Shown here: one piece after another, positions 18,048 through 27,115 of the stretch
Layout: each line of letters opens with the position of its first letter
Position numbering within the stretch: position 1 is the first letter of the stretch
Assembly: GCA_945883495.1 (NCBI GenBank)
Contig: CAMCXS010000034.1
Span: forward strand, 1 to 56,635
DNA length: 56,635 nt
Source: Akkermansia muciniphila
GTDB taxonomy: Bacteria > Verrucomicrobiota > Verrucomicrobiia > Verrucomicrobiales > DEV007
Reading direction: 5' to 3'
Notes under the pieces: model-generated
Told to the model about the DNA's origin: nothing
The model's database searches: none
What the model saw: only the letters and a program-made list of their open reading frames with translations
Program-made: the position numbers and the translations under genes

Positions 18048-19586
18048 TTACTTGCGGCGACAAAGTTCCACCACGGCTTTGACCAAGCCAGGGATGTCGT
18101 ATTCCTCAGCCTCGATATCGACTGGCAGCCCGTGGTCTTCCAAGGTTTGTGAGGTGATCGGGCCAATCGACGCGATCTTGAGCCCGTCCGGCAACGGGAG
18201 CCGGAGATCAAGAAAATGCTCGACGGTTGAGGAACTTGTGAAGGTGATGACGTCCGCGCCCTCCGTCCGAAAGCGTTCCACCGCACCCGTCCGATCCGTC
18301 GTTTCGGGCACCGTGCGGTAGGCGATGGCTTCATCTAGAATCACTCCTTGGTCATTAAGGGATTTCGAGAGGATGTCGCGAGTATCCTCCGCCTTGACCC
18401 AAAGCATCTTGAAGCTGGAAAGGTCGCCCAATTCGTCCACCAGCGCCTCGACCAAGCCTTCCGCAACCGATTTCTTCGGGATCAGATCCACGCCGATGCG
18501 GTATTCCCTGATCTTCGCCGCCGTGCCTGGCCCCATGGCCGCAATTTTGACCCCTCCGATCGATCGGGCGTCCTCGTACACCTTGTAGAAGAGCTCGAAA
18601 AAGGCTTCCGCCCCGTTCGGACTGGTAAAAATGAGCCAATCGTATTCATGCGCCGCCATGACCAGCTCCCCGAAACCGAGCAGATCCTCAGGTGGGTCGA
18701 TTCGGATGGTGGGAAGTTCAAGAACATCGGCGCCAAGCTCGGCCAGTTGCTTGCTCAAAACTCCCGCTTGCTTCCGCGTCCGAGTCACGACGATTCGCTT
18801 CCCAAACAGCGGTTTGCTTTCGAACCAATCCAATTCCGCGCGCCGGGTCACCACGTCCCCAAACACGGCCACGGCTGGCGCTTGAAAACCAGTGATCTCG
18901 ACCTTCTCCGCGATATCCGCCAAGGTCCCCTCTAGCGTCTGCTGGCGGCCAGTCGTGGCCCAGCGCACCAACCCCACCGGCGTTTCTGGCCTCATTCCTT
19001 CCTTCAGGAGGGCATCGGTGATTGCGCGCATCCGTTCAACGCCCATCAGCATCACTTTTGTGCCGTCCGCTTCCGCGAGTTTTCGGAAATCCAGGGACGA
19101 TTCGGTCTTGGTGGGATCTTCGTGGCCTGTGAAGATCGTCAGCTGACTGCAATGCTCGCGGTGAGTCACGGGAATTCCCGCATACATCGGGCCGGCAATC
19201 GCCGAAGAAATCCCCGGCACGATCTCAAACGGAATTCCGGCAGCATGCAATTCCGCCCCTTCCTCACCGCCACGGCCAAAAATCATCGGATCGCCGCCCT
19301 TGAGCCGACAAACCGTTTTCCCAGCCTTGGCGCGCTCGACCAGGAGTTCGTTGATGCCGCCCTGTGGCAGCGTATGCGCTTTGGCTTTCTTGCCGACGTA
19401 AATCAATTCCGCGTCCGGCCGAGTCCACTCAAGCATCCGTGGATTGGAGAGGTAGTCGTAGATGACAACGTCCGCCTTTTCCAGGCACTCCTTGCCCTTG
19501 ACGGTGATCAATCCCAAATCGCCGGGGCCCGCACCTACGAGATACACGGTGCCGGGGGCTTGTTCGCTTGACTGGTTTCCGCTCAT
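18048..19586 (-). CDS. cobA-hemD: Uroporphyrinogen-III C-methyltransferase / uroporphyrinogen-III synthase fusion
   Basis: Of 512 residues, about 12-250 form the SAM-dependent methyltransferase (VYLVGAGPGDLGLITVKG, CRLKGGDPMIFGRGGEE, PVTHREHCSQLTIFTGH), which makes precorrin-2. About 265-512 form uroporphyrinogen-III synthase (RIVVTRTRKQAGVLSKQLAELG, WLIFTSPNGAEAFFELF, SIGPITSQTLEDHGL), which closes the tetrapyrrole ring. The fusion therefore feeds sirohaem, cobalamin or haem. Its start overlaps the hemC stop by four bases, implying translational coupling. Confidence 0.94.
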   Translation of the reverse strand: MSGNQSSEQAPGTVYLVGAGPGDLGLITVKGKECLEKADVVIYDYLSNPRMLEWTRPDAELIYVGKKAKAHTLPQGGINELLVERAKAGKTVCRLKGGDPMIFGRGGEEGAELHAAGIPFEIVPGISSAIAGPMYAGIPVTHREHCSQLTIFTGHEDPTKTESSLDFRKLAEADGTKVMLMGVERMRAITDALLKEGMRPETPVGLVRWATTGRQQTLEGTLADIAEKVEITGFQAPAVAVFGDVVTRRAELDWFESKPLFGKRIVVTRTRKQAGVLSKQLAELGADVLELPTIRIDPPEDLLGFGELVMAAHEYDWLIFTSPNGAEAFFELFYKVYEDARSIGGVKIAAMGPGTAAKIREYRIGVDLIPKKSVAEGLVEALVDELGDLSSFKMLWVKAEDTRDILSKSLNDQGVILDEAIAYRTVPETTDRTGAVERFRTEGADVITFTSSSTVEHFLDLRLPLPDGLKIASIGPITSQTLEDHGLPVDIEAEEYDIPGLVKAVVELCRRK

Positions 19587-20548
19587 GGATCGATTTGTCG
19601 CTTCAATTCCCGGGCAATCTCCTCGGGAGCCGTGGCTTCGCCCTCCGCGATGGCGGTCCGGGATTCGCCTCCGTCTTCATCGAAGACGACGGTGGATACG
19701 CGAAGGCGGCGCCCGTCGTCGAAGGTTTCTGAGAATACGCCCACGGGCGTCTGGCATCCGGCTCCGAGCACGCGAAGCCAAGCGCGTTCCGCCTGAATCC
19801 GGTTCCAGGTAGAAACATCGTTGATTCGCCCGAAAATCTCCGCGATCTCGGTATCCGCCGAGCGAATCTCCACCACAATCGCTCCCTGACCGGCGGCGGG
19901 GAGAAATTCCCGGGGATTGAGGATCGACAGTCCCGCGACTTGGCCGCCAGGGGCCGTCAAGGTAGAACCGCTCAGGTCAAATCCGAGACGTTGCAGCCCA
20001 GCTCGCGCCAGGATCGTTGCGTCGAATTCACCGGTGGCCGCCACTTTGTTGAGGCGAGTCGGGACGTTGCCCCGGATTTCCACGACGCGCAGCCCCGGCC
20101 GGAATTGTTGAATCAACTTGGAACGGCGCACGCTGCTGGTCGCCACTACGGCTCCATCGGGCAAACTTGCCAGTCCCTTGACGGCGTGGGCCGGGTCTCG
20201 CGTCACCAGCACATCTTCGATCGGAGCACGAGGCAACGTGGCTACCAACGCAAACGCCGGGTCTAGCTCGCCCGGGACATCTTTCAAGCTATGCACCGCC
20301 GCGTCGATCGTTCCGGCGAGGAGTGCCTCTTCCAGTTCCTTGATGAACACGGCTTTGTCCGCGCCCGGGACGCCGAGCCGGAGATCGAGCCGCTTGTCAC
20401 CCGTGGTGGCGATGATTTCCGTGACGATCTCTCCCACCAGTCCCGTCGATTCCAAGGCCGATCGCACCATCCGCTCCTGCGCAAGGGCAAGATCGCTGCC
20501 ACGGGTGCCAAGAACGAGACGAGGAAGGGGCCGGGGTGAAGGAAGCAT
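19583..20548 (-). CDS. hemC: Hydroxymethylbilane synthase (porphobilinogen deaminase)
   Basis: HemC polymerises four porphobilinogens into hydroxymethylbilane. The family start LVLGTRGSDLALAQ, the substrate-binding HSLKDVPGEL and the cofactor-anchoring Cys in LGAGCQTPVG are all visible. Counting from MLPSPRPLP gives about 321 residues, a usual length. An ATG 11 codons upstream (20581) is also open. It is the first gene of a two-gene unit with cobA-hemD. Confidence 0.95.
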   Translation of the reverse strand: MLPSPRPLPRLVLGTRGSDLALAQERMVRSALESTGLVGEIVTEIIATTGDKRLDLRLGVPGADKAVFIKELEEALLAGTIDAAVHSLKDVPGELDPAFALVATLPRAPIEDVLVTRDPAHAVKGLASLPDGAVVATSSVRRSKLIQQFRPGLRVVEIRGNVPTRLNKVAATGEFDATILARAGLQRLGFDLSGSTLTAPGGQVAGLSILNPREFLPAAGQGAIVVEIRSADTEIAEIFGRINDVSTWNRIQAERAWLRVLGAGCQTPVGVFSETFDDGRRLRVSTVVFDEDGGESRTAIAEGEATAPEEIARELKRQIDP

Positions 20549-20609
20549 GAAAATGGCTGAACGGGCACCATGCCTTGCCACCGGAGCGGGTCAACTGTTT
20601 GTCGCGGGT

Positions 20610-21107
20610 TCAGCCCTCCGGATCATCGAGCAGTGCCTGCAACCGGTCTCGAAGAGAAGCCGGAACCCGGTCGAGCCAAGTGGCGTCGAATTGACCGATC
20701 TCGAGCATATCGAGCAGATGCACCTGATCTTGTCTCCGGTAAGACGTCAGCTTCATCGTGACCAAGCCTTCAAGGGCGATGAGCCGGAATCCATGCGGCC
20801 CCGTATCCTCTTCCACCTCGACGACGTCTGGAGAAGGTTCGAGCGAATCCGGGTTGACCTTCTCTCTGGCAAAAATCAGATGCACCGCATCGCGGGCCTT
20901 AGCGCCCGGACCGTCGAGGAACATTTCAATCGTTCCCTTGCCTCCCAAAATCGAGACCGTCCGATGCCGAAAGCCTGCGTTCTCCAGGGCTTCGGTGATT
21001 GCCGGCATGTCCTCGCGCCGCACCAACAAATTCACGTCTTGGGTGGCCCGGACCACGGAATCATCGACGCCCGAAACCCAAGCAGCCACCGCATTTCCGC
21101 CGATCAC
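20610..21107 (-). CDS. Nucleotidyltransferase-like protein
   Basis: The 165-residue product begins IGGNAVAAWVSG and continues with TQDVNLLVRRED, the pattern of the minimal nucleotidyltransferase fold found in AbiEii-like and related proteins. The second metal-binding acid of the usual DxD is Asn here (DVN), so activity is uncertain. The GTG start overlaps the TGA of the upstream protease gene by four bases (GTGA). Start codons further upstream are blocked by a stop. The substrate is unknown. Confidence 0.6.
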   Translation of the reverse strand: MIGGNAVAAWVSGVDDSVVRATQDVNLLVRREDMPAITEALENAGFRHRTVSILGGKGTIEMFLDGPGAKARDAVHLIFAREKVNPDSLEPSPDVVEVEEDTGPHGFRLIALEGLVTMKLTSYRRQDQVHLLDMLEIGQFDATWLDRVPASLRDRLQALLDDPEG

Positions 21108-22549
21108 CGCATAGTCGATCCCTGACTTTCTAGATGCCCGCGCTCATGCGTTCCCACGAAACAGGCCCCCACGCCGAAGAAGGGACCACAGCTGATTTGA
21201 TGATTCCAGTTGTAGCCTGGGCGAGTTCTTCGGTCCCCCCCCCCCAGGGCCAGCGCCATGAAGGCCAGCAACACGCCGTTGTGCAACCCGTGGGTGACAA
21301 TCCCCGCCACCAAGGATCCACGCCATTCCCGCATGAACCCGAAGGCCAGGGCCAAGCCCATCAGCGCTGGAATCGCCAACAGCCCTTGGGGATGGACCGC
21401 AGCAAAACAGAGCGCCATGGCGAAAAGTGAAAACGTTCTCCCAAAGCGCGAACGCAATCCGCCGTAGAGCGCGCCCCGGAACATGACTTCCTCCACCACC
21501 GGCCCCTGAATCGACGCCAGAAGTCCGAGGAACAAGATCGACGGCCAATCTGCTCCTCTCATCATCCCGACGATCGGATGGCTGATGGCTTGCGGCGATT
21601 CGCCGGAACCGCCCGCCCAGGCTTGCAGGGCGACCGTCACCGTGATGCCCAGCGCAATCACCGGCAGGGAAGCGACATAGGCTACCACCCCGGCACCTGC
21701 TTCTGGCCAGAAGCCGCGCCCGCGGTGCAATCCAAGTTCCCGCCGCATCACGCTCCAGGGAATCCTCCTCAGGACCGGATACCCCAGTCCCGCGATCAGC
21801 GAACAAAGAATGACCACCGCGCTTCCCGCAACCGCGCCCCCGGCCAAGCCCGAGACCTGTCCTCCCCCGATCATCCCCCACAGATAAATCGCAAAAGCTT
21901 GCAGATAGATCCCCCTCCCCACGGACGCCGGCTCCATCCGCAAACTCCACTGACGCCGCCTCGCAACCGCCGTTACGAGCAGGATCGCGCCCAAACCAAG
22001 CCCCGCCAACAGCGCGAAACCGCCCAGCCCAACGACGAGCACGAGCCGCTCCCCGGTTTGCCGGACCTTTCTCAGAATCGAGGGATCAGACTCGGCCAAA
22101 ACCAACTCTCCGAACCAGCCGAGCCGGGTTCGCAGCAGCTCCGCTTCGGGCGCCTGCCATTCGTCCTCGCCTTGGGCCGCCTGGAGCAAGAGAGCATGCT
22201 CGGCGGCTTCCGAGGAAGACTCCGTCAAAATTCTCCTCGCCCGTTGGCGCAACTCCTCGTCGTCCAAATACAGGTAGAGCGCCGCTACCGCCCGGGCACT
22301 GGCCGGACCTCCCGCCAATCCTTCCAACTTGACCGCCTCTTCACGGGCTCGCGTCTCGTCCACGGTCGCCATCCCGACCAGGAGTTTGGACTGTAATTCC
22401 AAAAGCGCGGTCGATTCCGTTTCTGAAACAACTACCGGTCCGGAGTGCGGTCGCAAGGCAACCAGCGCCATAGCCAACACAACGAAGACCACCGCGCAAA
22501 CCGTGCCCGGAGTGAAGAATCGCTCCCCGGAAGCTCCCGAATCAGCCAC
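21104..22549 (-). CDS. CPBP-family intramembrane metalloprotease
   Basis: The protein has 481 residues. After an N-terminal membrane segment there is a soluble helical region (about 45-165), then six to eight membrane helices. The CPBP motifs are EEVMFRGALYGGLRSR (Glu-Glu and Arg) and HGLHNGV near the C terminus. The family includes CAAX prenyl-endopeptidase and bacteriocin-immunity proteins. A run of eleven C at 21235-21245 falls just before the last 45 residues or so, and the tail differs completely in each frame, so the true C terminus is uncertain. The printed frame does give a GTGA overlap with the next gene. Confidence 0.8.
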   Translation of the reverse strand: MADSGASGERFFTPGTVCAVVFVVLAMALVALRPHSGPVVVSETESTALLELQSKLLVGMATVDETRAREEAVKLEGLAGGPASARAVAALYLYLDDEELRQRARRILTESSSEAAEHALLLQAAQGEDEWQAPEAELLRTRLGWFGELVLAESDPSILRKVRQTGERLVLVVGLGGFALLAGLGLGAILLVTAVARRRQWSLRMEPASVGRGIYLQAFAIYLWGMIGGGQVSGLAGGAVAGSAVVILCSLIAGLGYPVLRRIPWSVMRRELGLHRGRGFWPEAGAGVVAYVASLPVIALGITVTVALQAWAGGSGESPQAISHPIVGMMRGADWPSILFLGLLASIQGPVVEEVMFRGALYGGLRSRFGRTFSLFAMALCFAAVHPQGLLAIPALMGLALAFGFMREWRGSLVAGIVTHGLHNGVLLAFMALALGGGDRRTRPGYNWNHQISCGPFFGVGACFVGTHERGHLESQGSTMR

Positions 22550-22579
22550 GAGTCAATAGACCACGCGTCCGAAGCCCGA

Positions 22580-23524
22580 TCAAGGCGCGACCAGGTGCCG
22601 TTCCACCAGGAGCAACGCCGTACGCACAACGGTTTCCAAGCTCTGCGGGCTGATCTGCTCCATGGTATCGCCCGACGTATGCCAGGACTGAAAATCGAGA
22701 TCGATCAAGTCGATGGCGGGCACACCCTCACGTTGGAACGGCGCATGATCGTCGGTGATTGGGGTGGATGCCCAGCCGAAATACGAGGATGTCCCGGCCT
22801 CTTGGGCGGCGGCGAACAGCCATTCCGCCAATCCCCTCGGCGTATCCGAGGGAATCCGGACGTGCAAATCTGGATCCCCAATCATATCAAGAATGACCAC
22901 GGCGCGCGGCCGTTCGGCGGGCTTCTGACGTCGAGTGATCTCCCGAGCGTAGAACCGGCTGCCATAAATGCCATCCGTGGCGGTGTAGTCCTCAACCGCT
23001 TCCTCGCCATCGAAGAAGACCAGCTCGATGCACTGGGCCAAAGCGGGCCGCAACGCCAACACGCGCGCGATTTCCAACAAGGCGCCGGAACTTGAACCAC
23101 CGTCATTGGCTCCGGTAAAGCGGATGTTCGGGAAGTACTTGGTATCGTAATGCGACCCGAGGATCACCCGCACTGGTTTCTTGAAGTCATTCGTTCCAAA
23201 CCGGGCGCGGACGTTCACAAATTCAATGGGACGGAGGGGGGTGGGCTCGGTGAATGCTTGACGCTCGACCGTCCAACCCGCGGATTTGAGTTGCGCTTCC
23301 AGGTAGCCTCGGGCGCGCTCCAACGCCGGAGAACCGGCAGGTCGCGGCCCAAACTCCACCAACGCCGCGCAATGCTGGTGGGCTCGCTCGCCAGAGAAAT
23401 GAGACCAAACCACGTTCGAGGGATCGTAACGGCAGCCGGCAGGTCCCGCACCGTCGGGCTGGCAAGCGCCTGTGAAGAACGCCGCCAGCAGGCAGAAGAA
23501 CGCGAGAGCAAGTCCGAATCTCAC
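22580..23524 (-). CDS. M28-family metallopeptidase or glutaminyl-cyclase-like lipoprotein
   Basis: The protein has 314 residues. An N-terminal lipobox-like LLAAFFTGAC suggests a membrane-anchored lipoprotein. Zn-ligand motifs follow in M28 order: GSHYDTKYF, TGANDGGSSSG, FFDGEEAVEDY, LDMIGDPDL and SWHTSGDTMEQIS. The spacing and the DGEEA and WHT motifs resemble bacterial glutaminyl-peptide cyclotransferases as well as aminopeptidases. The GTG start overlaps the parB stop by four bases, so the two are probably cotranscribed. Confidence 0.85.
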   Translation of the reverse strand: MRFGLALAFFCLLAAFFTGACQPDGAGPAGCRYDPSNVVWSHFSGERAHQHCAALVEFGPRPAGSPALERARGYLEAQLKSAGWTVERQAFTEPTPLRPIEFVNVRARFGTNDFKKPVRVILGSHYDTKYFPNIRFTGANDGGSSSGALLEIARVLALRPALAQCIELVFFDGEEAVEDYTATDGIYGSRFYAREITRRQKPAERPRAVVILDMIGDPDLHVRIPSDTPRGLAEWLFAAAQEAGTSSYFGWASTPITDDHAPFQREGVPAIDLIDLDFQSWHTSGDTMEQISPQSLETVVRTALLLVERHLVAP

Positions 23525-24546
23525 GCGTTAAGTGGCTCACTCTCGATCTCTTTGGCGAACTTGCCCCCGATCACGTAGAGAATGCGGTCGAGCTCTTCAT
23601 CTCCGGTGTATTCGATCTCAATCCGGCCGGTCTCCCCGCCGTTTTGGCGGATCGTCACCTTAGCGGAGAAGTGGCTGCAGAGTTCGCTTTGAATAGAAAG
23701 AAGATACGACGGGATCGGGGAACGTTGAGCGGCACCGCGAGGAGGTTGAACGGCGGAGTCCGTGGCATTTTTCTGCAACTGCTGGGCCACGAGACGCTCC
23801 GTATCGCGAACGTTGAGCGACTGCCGGACGACGATGTCCGCAATCGTCTTCTGGTCCTCCTCGGTCTTCAAACCGAGAATGGCCTTGGCATGGCCGGTGG
23901 TGATTTGTCCCTGAGACAGGAGACGTTGCACGGACTCTTCCAGCTCCAGCAAGCGCATTGCGTTGGCCACAGTGGCCCGGCTTTTGCCGACCTTCTGCGC
24001 GATGTCCTCTTGGCGGAGGTGGAATTCCTTGGCCAGCCGGACATAGGCTTCCGCTTCTTCCATTGGATTGAGATCCTCGCGTTGAAGGTTCTCAATCAAC
24101 GACATTTCCAAGACCTCACGGTCCGTCGCTTCGCGAAGCACCACGGGAACGTCCGGAAGCTTCAACAACACTGAGGCCCGGTAACGGCGTTCCCCGGCGA
24201 TCAGTTCGAACTTATCGCCCGACTGCCGCACGATGAGTGGTTGAATGACCCCGTGCTCACGGATCGATGCCATGAGTTCGTTGATGGCATCATCCGCGAA
24301 TCGCTTCCGAGGTTGGAAGCGGCTCGCGATCACGTCGGTCAGAGGGACGCGGCGGACGCGGTCCTTGCCGTCCAATTCAGCGGCCGCCACCGGCGTAGGA
24401 GCCAGTGGTGGCGGAAGGGGCACGGCAGCGCCGGGAGTCCCCAGTGAAACCGGTCCATTCACCGGGGCACCGGCCCCCGTCAAAGCCGGTGGAGCCTTGA
24501 TCAAAGCACCAAGGCCTCGTCCAAGCGCAGGCTTCTTGTTCGTCAT
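23521..24546 (-). CDS. parB: Chromosome-partitioning protein ParB
   Basis: ParB is a CTP-dependent clamp that loads at parS sites near the origin. The start MTNKKPALGRGLGALI is typical (an upstream ATG at 24585 would add 13 residues). The protein carries ELIAGERRYRASVL (CTP-binding box), MSLIENLQREDLNPMEEA, a helix-turn-helix with VGKSRATVANAMRLLEL, and a C-terminal dimerisation domain after a Pro/Gln linker. The length is 341 residues. parA is not adjacent, which is unusual. No parS consensus was spotted in the window by eye. Confidence 0.93.
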   Translation of the reverse strand: MTNKKPALGRGLGALIKAPPALTGAGAPVNGPVSLGTPGAAVPLPPPLAPTPVAAAELDGKDRVRRVPLTDVIASRFQPRKRFADDAINELMASIREHGVIQPLIVRQSGDKFELIAGERRYRASVLLKLPDVPVVLREATDREVLEMSLIENLQREDLNPMEEAEAYVRLAKEFHLRQEDIAQKVGKSRATVANAMRLLELEESVQRLLSQGQITTGHAKAILGLKTEEDQKTIADIVVRQSLNVRDTERLVAQQLQKNATDSAVQPPRGAAQRSPIPSYLLSIQSELCSHFSAKVTIRQNGGETGRIEIEYTGDEELDRILYVIGGKFAKEIESEPLNA

Positions 24547-24645
24547 CGTGTTAGGATTCTGATCCAGGGTTCTGGATTTTGCCACCAGAAAAAAGACCGA
24601 ATTCTAAATTTCGTGAACAATCAGCCTTTCTATCGGGCCCGATCG

Positions 24646-25008
24646 TCAGTCCAAAATCCGAATCCGGCCTACTTGCGCAGCGGCGTTCATGGCCGCGTGC
24701 TGCTCATCCGAGCACGCGGAATCGATCGGAGCATCGGGTGCCATGTCATTCGGCTGCACGATCCCGTGCTTCAGCATCCAAGCCTCGACCTCTTCTCCGC
24801 TGACATCGGCGAGCATCTGCCCATTAATTTCCACGCACGGAGAAAGCGGCTGGCCGCTGCGTTGCTCCATCTCCCAACGGAACGCCGGGTTTTTAATGAT
24901 GTCCTTCTCCTCGAATGGGAGACGATACTTCCGGAAGATGGCGCGGACTCCTTCACTCCAGCCACAGAAGGTTTTCAGATAAGCAGTGATGCGGACGTCT
25001 TGGGACAT
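24646..25008 (-). CDS. Glutaredoxin-like protein with CGWS active site
   Basis: About 120 residues from the MSQDVRITAYLKTFCGWSEG start; a longer open frame to 25137 adds residues unlike the family and overlaps the rpsA terminator. The single-Cys CGWS resembles the CGFS of monothiol glutaredoxins. It is followed by PFEEKDIIKNPAFRWEM, a Pro at the cis-Pro position (PLSPCVEINGQMLADVSGEEVEAW), and a 30-residue C-terminal tail. Monothiol glutaredoxins bind Fe-S clusters or reduce glutathionylated proteins; which applies is not clear. Confidence 0.75.
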   Translation of the reverse strand: MSQDVRITAYLKTFCGWSEGVRAIFRKYRLPFEEKDIIKNPAFRWEMEQRSGQPLSPCVEINGQMLADVSGEEVEAWMLKHGIVQPNDMAPDAPIDSACSDEQHAAMNAAAQVGRIRILD

Positions 25009-25099
25009 AGCTTGAGCGTTTTGTTTGAATTGGAATCGTTCTAAAAGACTCTGCCAACGTGGCGGCATTCCGAACGAATTCAAATACGGATTACGCCCA

Positions 25100-25148
25100 A
25101 AATAGAAAAGCCGGTTCCCAGTGACACATAAATCCACTGGAAACCGGC
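25100..25148 (-). terminator. Rho-independent terminator after rpsA
   Basis: On the minus strand GCCGGTTTCCAGTG pairs with CACTGGGAACCGGC (one mismatched pair) around an AT-rich loop, followed by TTTTCTATTTT. It begins about 30 bases after the rpsA stop. Confidence 0.85.
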
Positions 25149-25179
25149 GAAACTAGCCCGGCTCAAATCCGGGGCAAAC

Positions 25180-26922
25180 TCACTCGTCCTTCGGCTCTTC
25201 GTCGAACTTGAGTTTGTCCAAGGCGCTCATCGCGCCAGAGCTCGGGGACCACTCTTCGCTCGCCAAACTGAAGGCGTGCTCCAGACCGACCATGTCGGTG
25301 CTCGGGCGCAGCTGATCGAAGGCTTGGCTTTCCTTCATGAGTTGATCGTCGCTGTATTCAACGGCCTTGATGGAGAGACCGATGCGGCGTTCCACCTTGT
25401 CGACCTTGATGACACGGGCGGTGACTTCGTCGCCCACCTTGATGATGTCCTTGACCTTGGCGACGTGATCTTCGCTGAGCTGGCTGATGTGCACCAACCC
25501 GTCGATGTCGTCCTGAAGTTCCACGAAGGCGCCGAAACTGGCGATCTTCGCAACCGTCCCCTTGACGAGGTCGCCCACCTTGAAACGGGTGTCGATGTTG
25601 TCCCACGGATCGATCTCGAGTTGCTTGAGCCCCAGCGAGATCCGCTGGTTGGTCTTGTCGATTTCGATGACCTGAGCTTCGACTTCGTCGCCTTTCTTGA
25701 GGACTTCGCTCGGGTGATTGATTTTGCGCGTCCAGCTCATGTCGGACACGTGGATCATGCCGTCGATGCCATCTTCCAGCTCCACGAAGGCGCCGTAAGC
25801 GGTGAGGTTGCGGATCTTGCCCTTGATCTTGCTGCCGCGAGGATACTTGTCGTCGATGATGTCCCACGGATTGGCTTCGAGCTGGCGGACGCCGAGGCTG
25901 ATCTTCTGTTCCTCGGTGTTCACGCTGAGGACCACGGCATCGATCACTTGGTCCAGGTCCAACACGTCGCTCGGGCGGGTGATGCGCTTGGTCCAGGAAA
26001 GCTCGGACACGTGGATGAGGCCTTCCACTCCGGGCTCGATTTCCACGAAAGCACCGTAAGGCACCAGCTTGGTGATCTTGCCGCGGACGCGATGACCGGA
26101 CGGGAAACGGGCTTCGATGTTTTCCCAAGGATTGCTCTGCAGCTGCTTGAGACCGAGGGAGACGCGCTCCTTCTGCTTGTCGACGTCGAGGATCTGAACG
26201 GCGATGGTCTGGCCAATCGTGAGCATTTCGCTCGGGTGATTGATCCGGCCCCAGCTCATGTCGGTAATGTGAAGCAGACCGTCCATGCCGGCCAAGTCGA
26301 TGAACGCACCGAAGTCGGTGAGGTTCTTGACCACGCCTTCCACTTGGTCGCCGATCCGAACGGTGTCGAGGAACTGCGAACGCTGCTCGGCGCGCTCGGC
26401 CTCGATCACTTCGCGGCGGGAGAGAACAATGTTCTTCCGGTCGTCGTTGACCTTGACGATCTTGAATTCGTAAACGTTGCCGACATACTCGTTGAGATCC
26501 TTCGGCGGAATGATGTCGATTTGTGAACCGGGCAGGAACGCTTCCACGCCCACGTTGACCATGAGGCCGCCCTTGACGACGCCCTTGACCTTGCCCTTCA
26601 CGAGACCGCCTTCTTCGTAAACCTTGACGATCTTGTCCCAGTTCTGCTTGTGCGCCGCCTTCTCCTTGGAGAGAACGACCATCCCCTCTTCGTTCTCGAG
26701 ACGCTCGAGAAGCACTTCGATATCGTCGCCGACTTCGAACTCCTCGTCCTCGAATTCAGAAATCGGAATCGCGCCTTCGGACTTGTAGCCGATGTCGACG
26801 AGCACGACTTGTTGTTTGATCTCCAGAATGCGTCCGTTGACGATGGAGTTTTCCCGGAAGGTCCGGAAGTTTTGGGAGATGAGCTTGGAGAGCTCAGGGT
26901 TTGAAGAGGCAATCGCTGCCAT
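25180..26922 (-). CDS. rpsA: 30S ribosomal protein S1
   Basis: S1 brings mRNA to the 30S subunit. It has 580 residues with six S1 repeats starting near 27, 112, 192, 278, 365 and 452. The last four are clearest, each with the pattern GxxVxGxVxxxxxxGAFVxL followed by DGxIHxSxxSW. An acidic tail ends the protein. It is a single-gene unit with a strong terminator. The 193 bases upstream (26923-27115) hold no gene I can see. Confidence 0.96.
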   Translation of the reverse strand: MAAIASSNPELSKLISQNFRTFRENSIVNGRILEIKQQVVLVDIGYKSEGAIPISEFEDEEFEVGDDIEVLLERLENEEGMVVLSKEKAAHKQNWDKIVKVYEEGGLVKGKVKGVVKGGLMVNVGVEAFLPGSQIDIIPPKDLNEYVGNVYEFKIVKVNDDRKNIVLSRREVIEAERAEQRSQFLDTVRIGDQVEGVVKNLTDFGAFIDLAGMDGLLHITDMSWGRINHPSEMLTIGQTIAVQILDVDKQKERVSLGLKQLQSNPWENIEARFPSGHRVRGKITKLVPYGAFVEIEPGVEGLIHVSELSWTKRITRPSDVLDLDQVIDAVVLSVNTEEQKISLGVRQLEANPWDIIDDKYPRGSKIKGKIRNLTAYGAFVELEDGIDGMIHVSDMSWTRKINHPSEVLKKGDEVEAQVIEIDKTNQRISLGLKQLEIDPWDNIDTRFKVGDLVKGTVAKIASFGAFVELQDDIDGLVHISQLSEDHVAKVKDIIKVGDEVTARVIKVDKVERRIGLSIKAVEYSDDQLMKESQAFDQLRPSTDMVGLEHAFSLASEEWSPSSGAMSALDKLKFDEEPKDE

Positions 26923-27115
26923 GATATGCGGTTAGAGTTTGGTTGTTGGGTTCGTTCAGCCTGCCGACGTCGCCCCGCGATGTCTTATGAGGATGATTGA
27001 AACGCGTGGAGACCCAGTGAGCCAAGCGGGGCACCATCCGGCCCGGAATCAACGCGGGAGGCGAATGTAGAACCGTCCCGCCCGCGAGCAAGCAGGAAAA
27101 ACGGATTTGGCGAGC

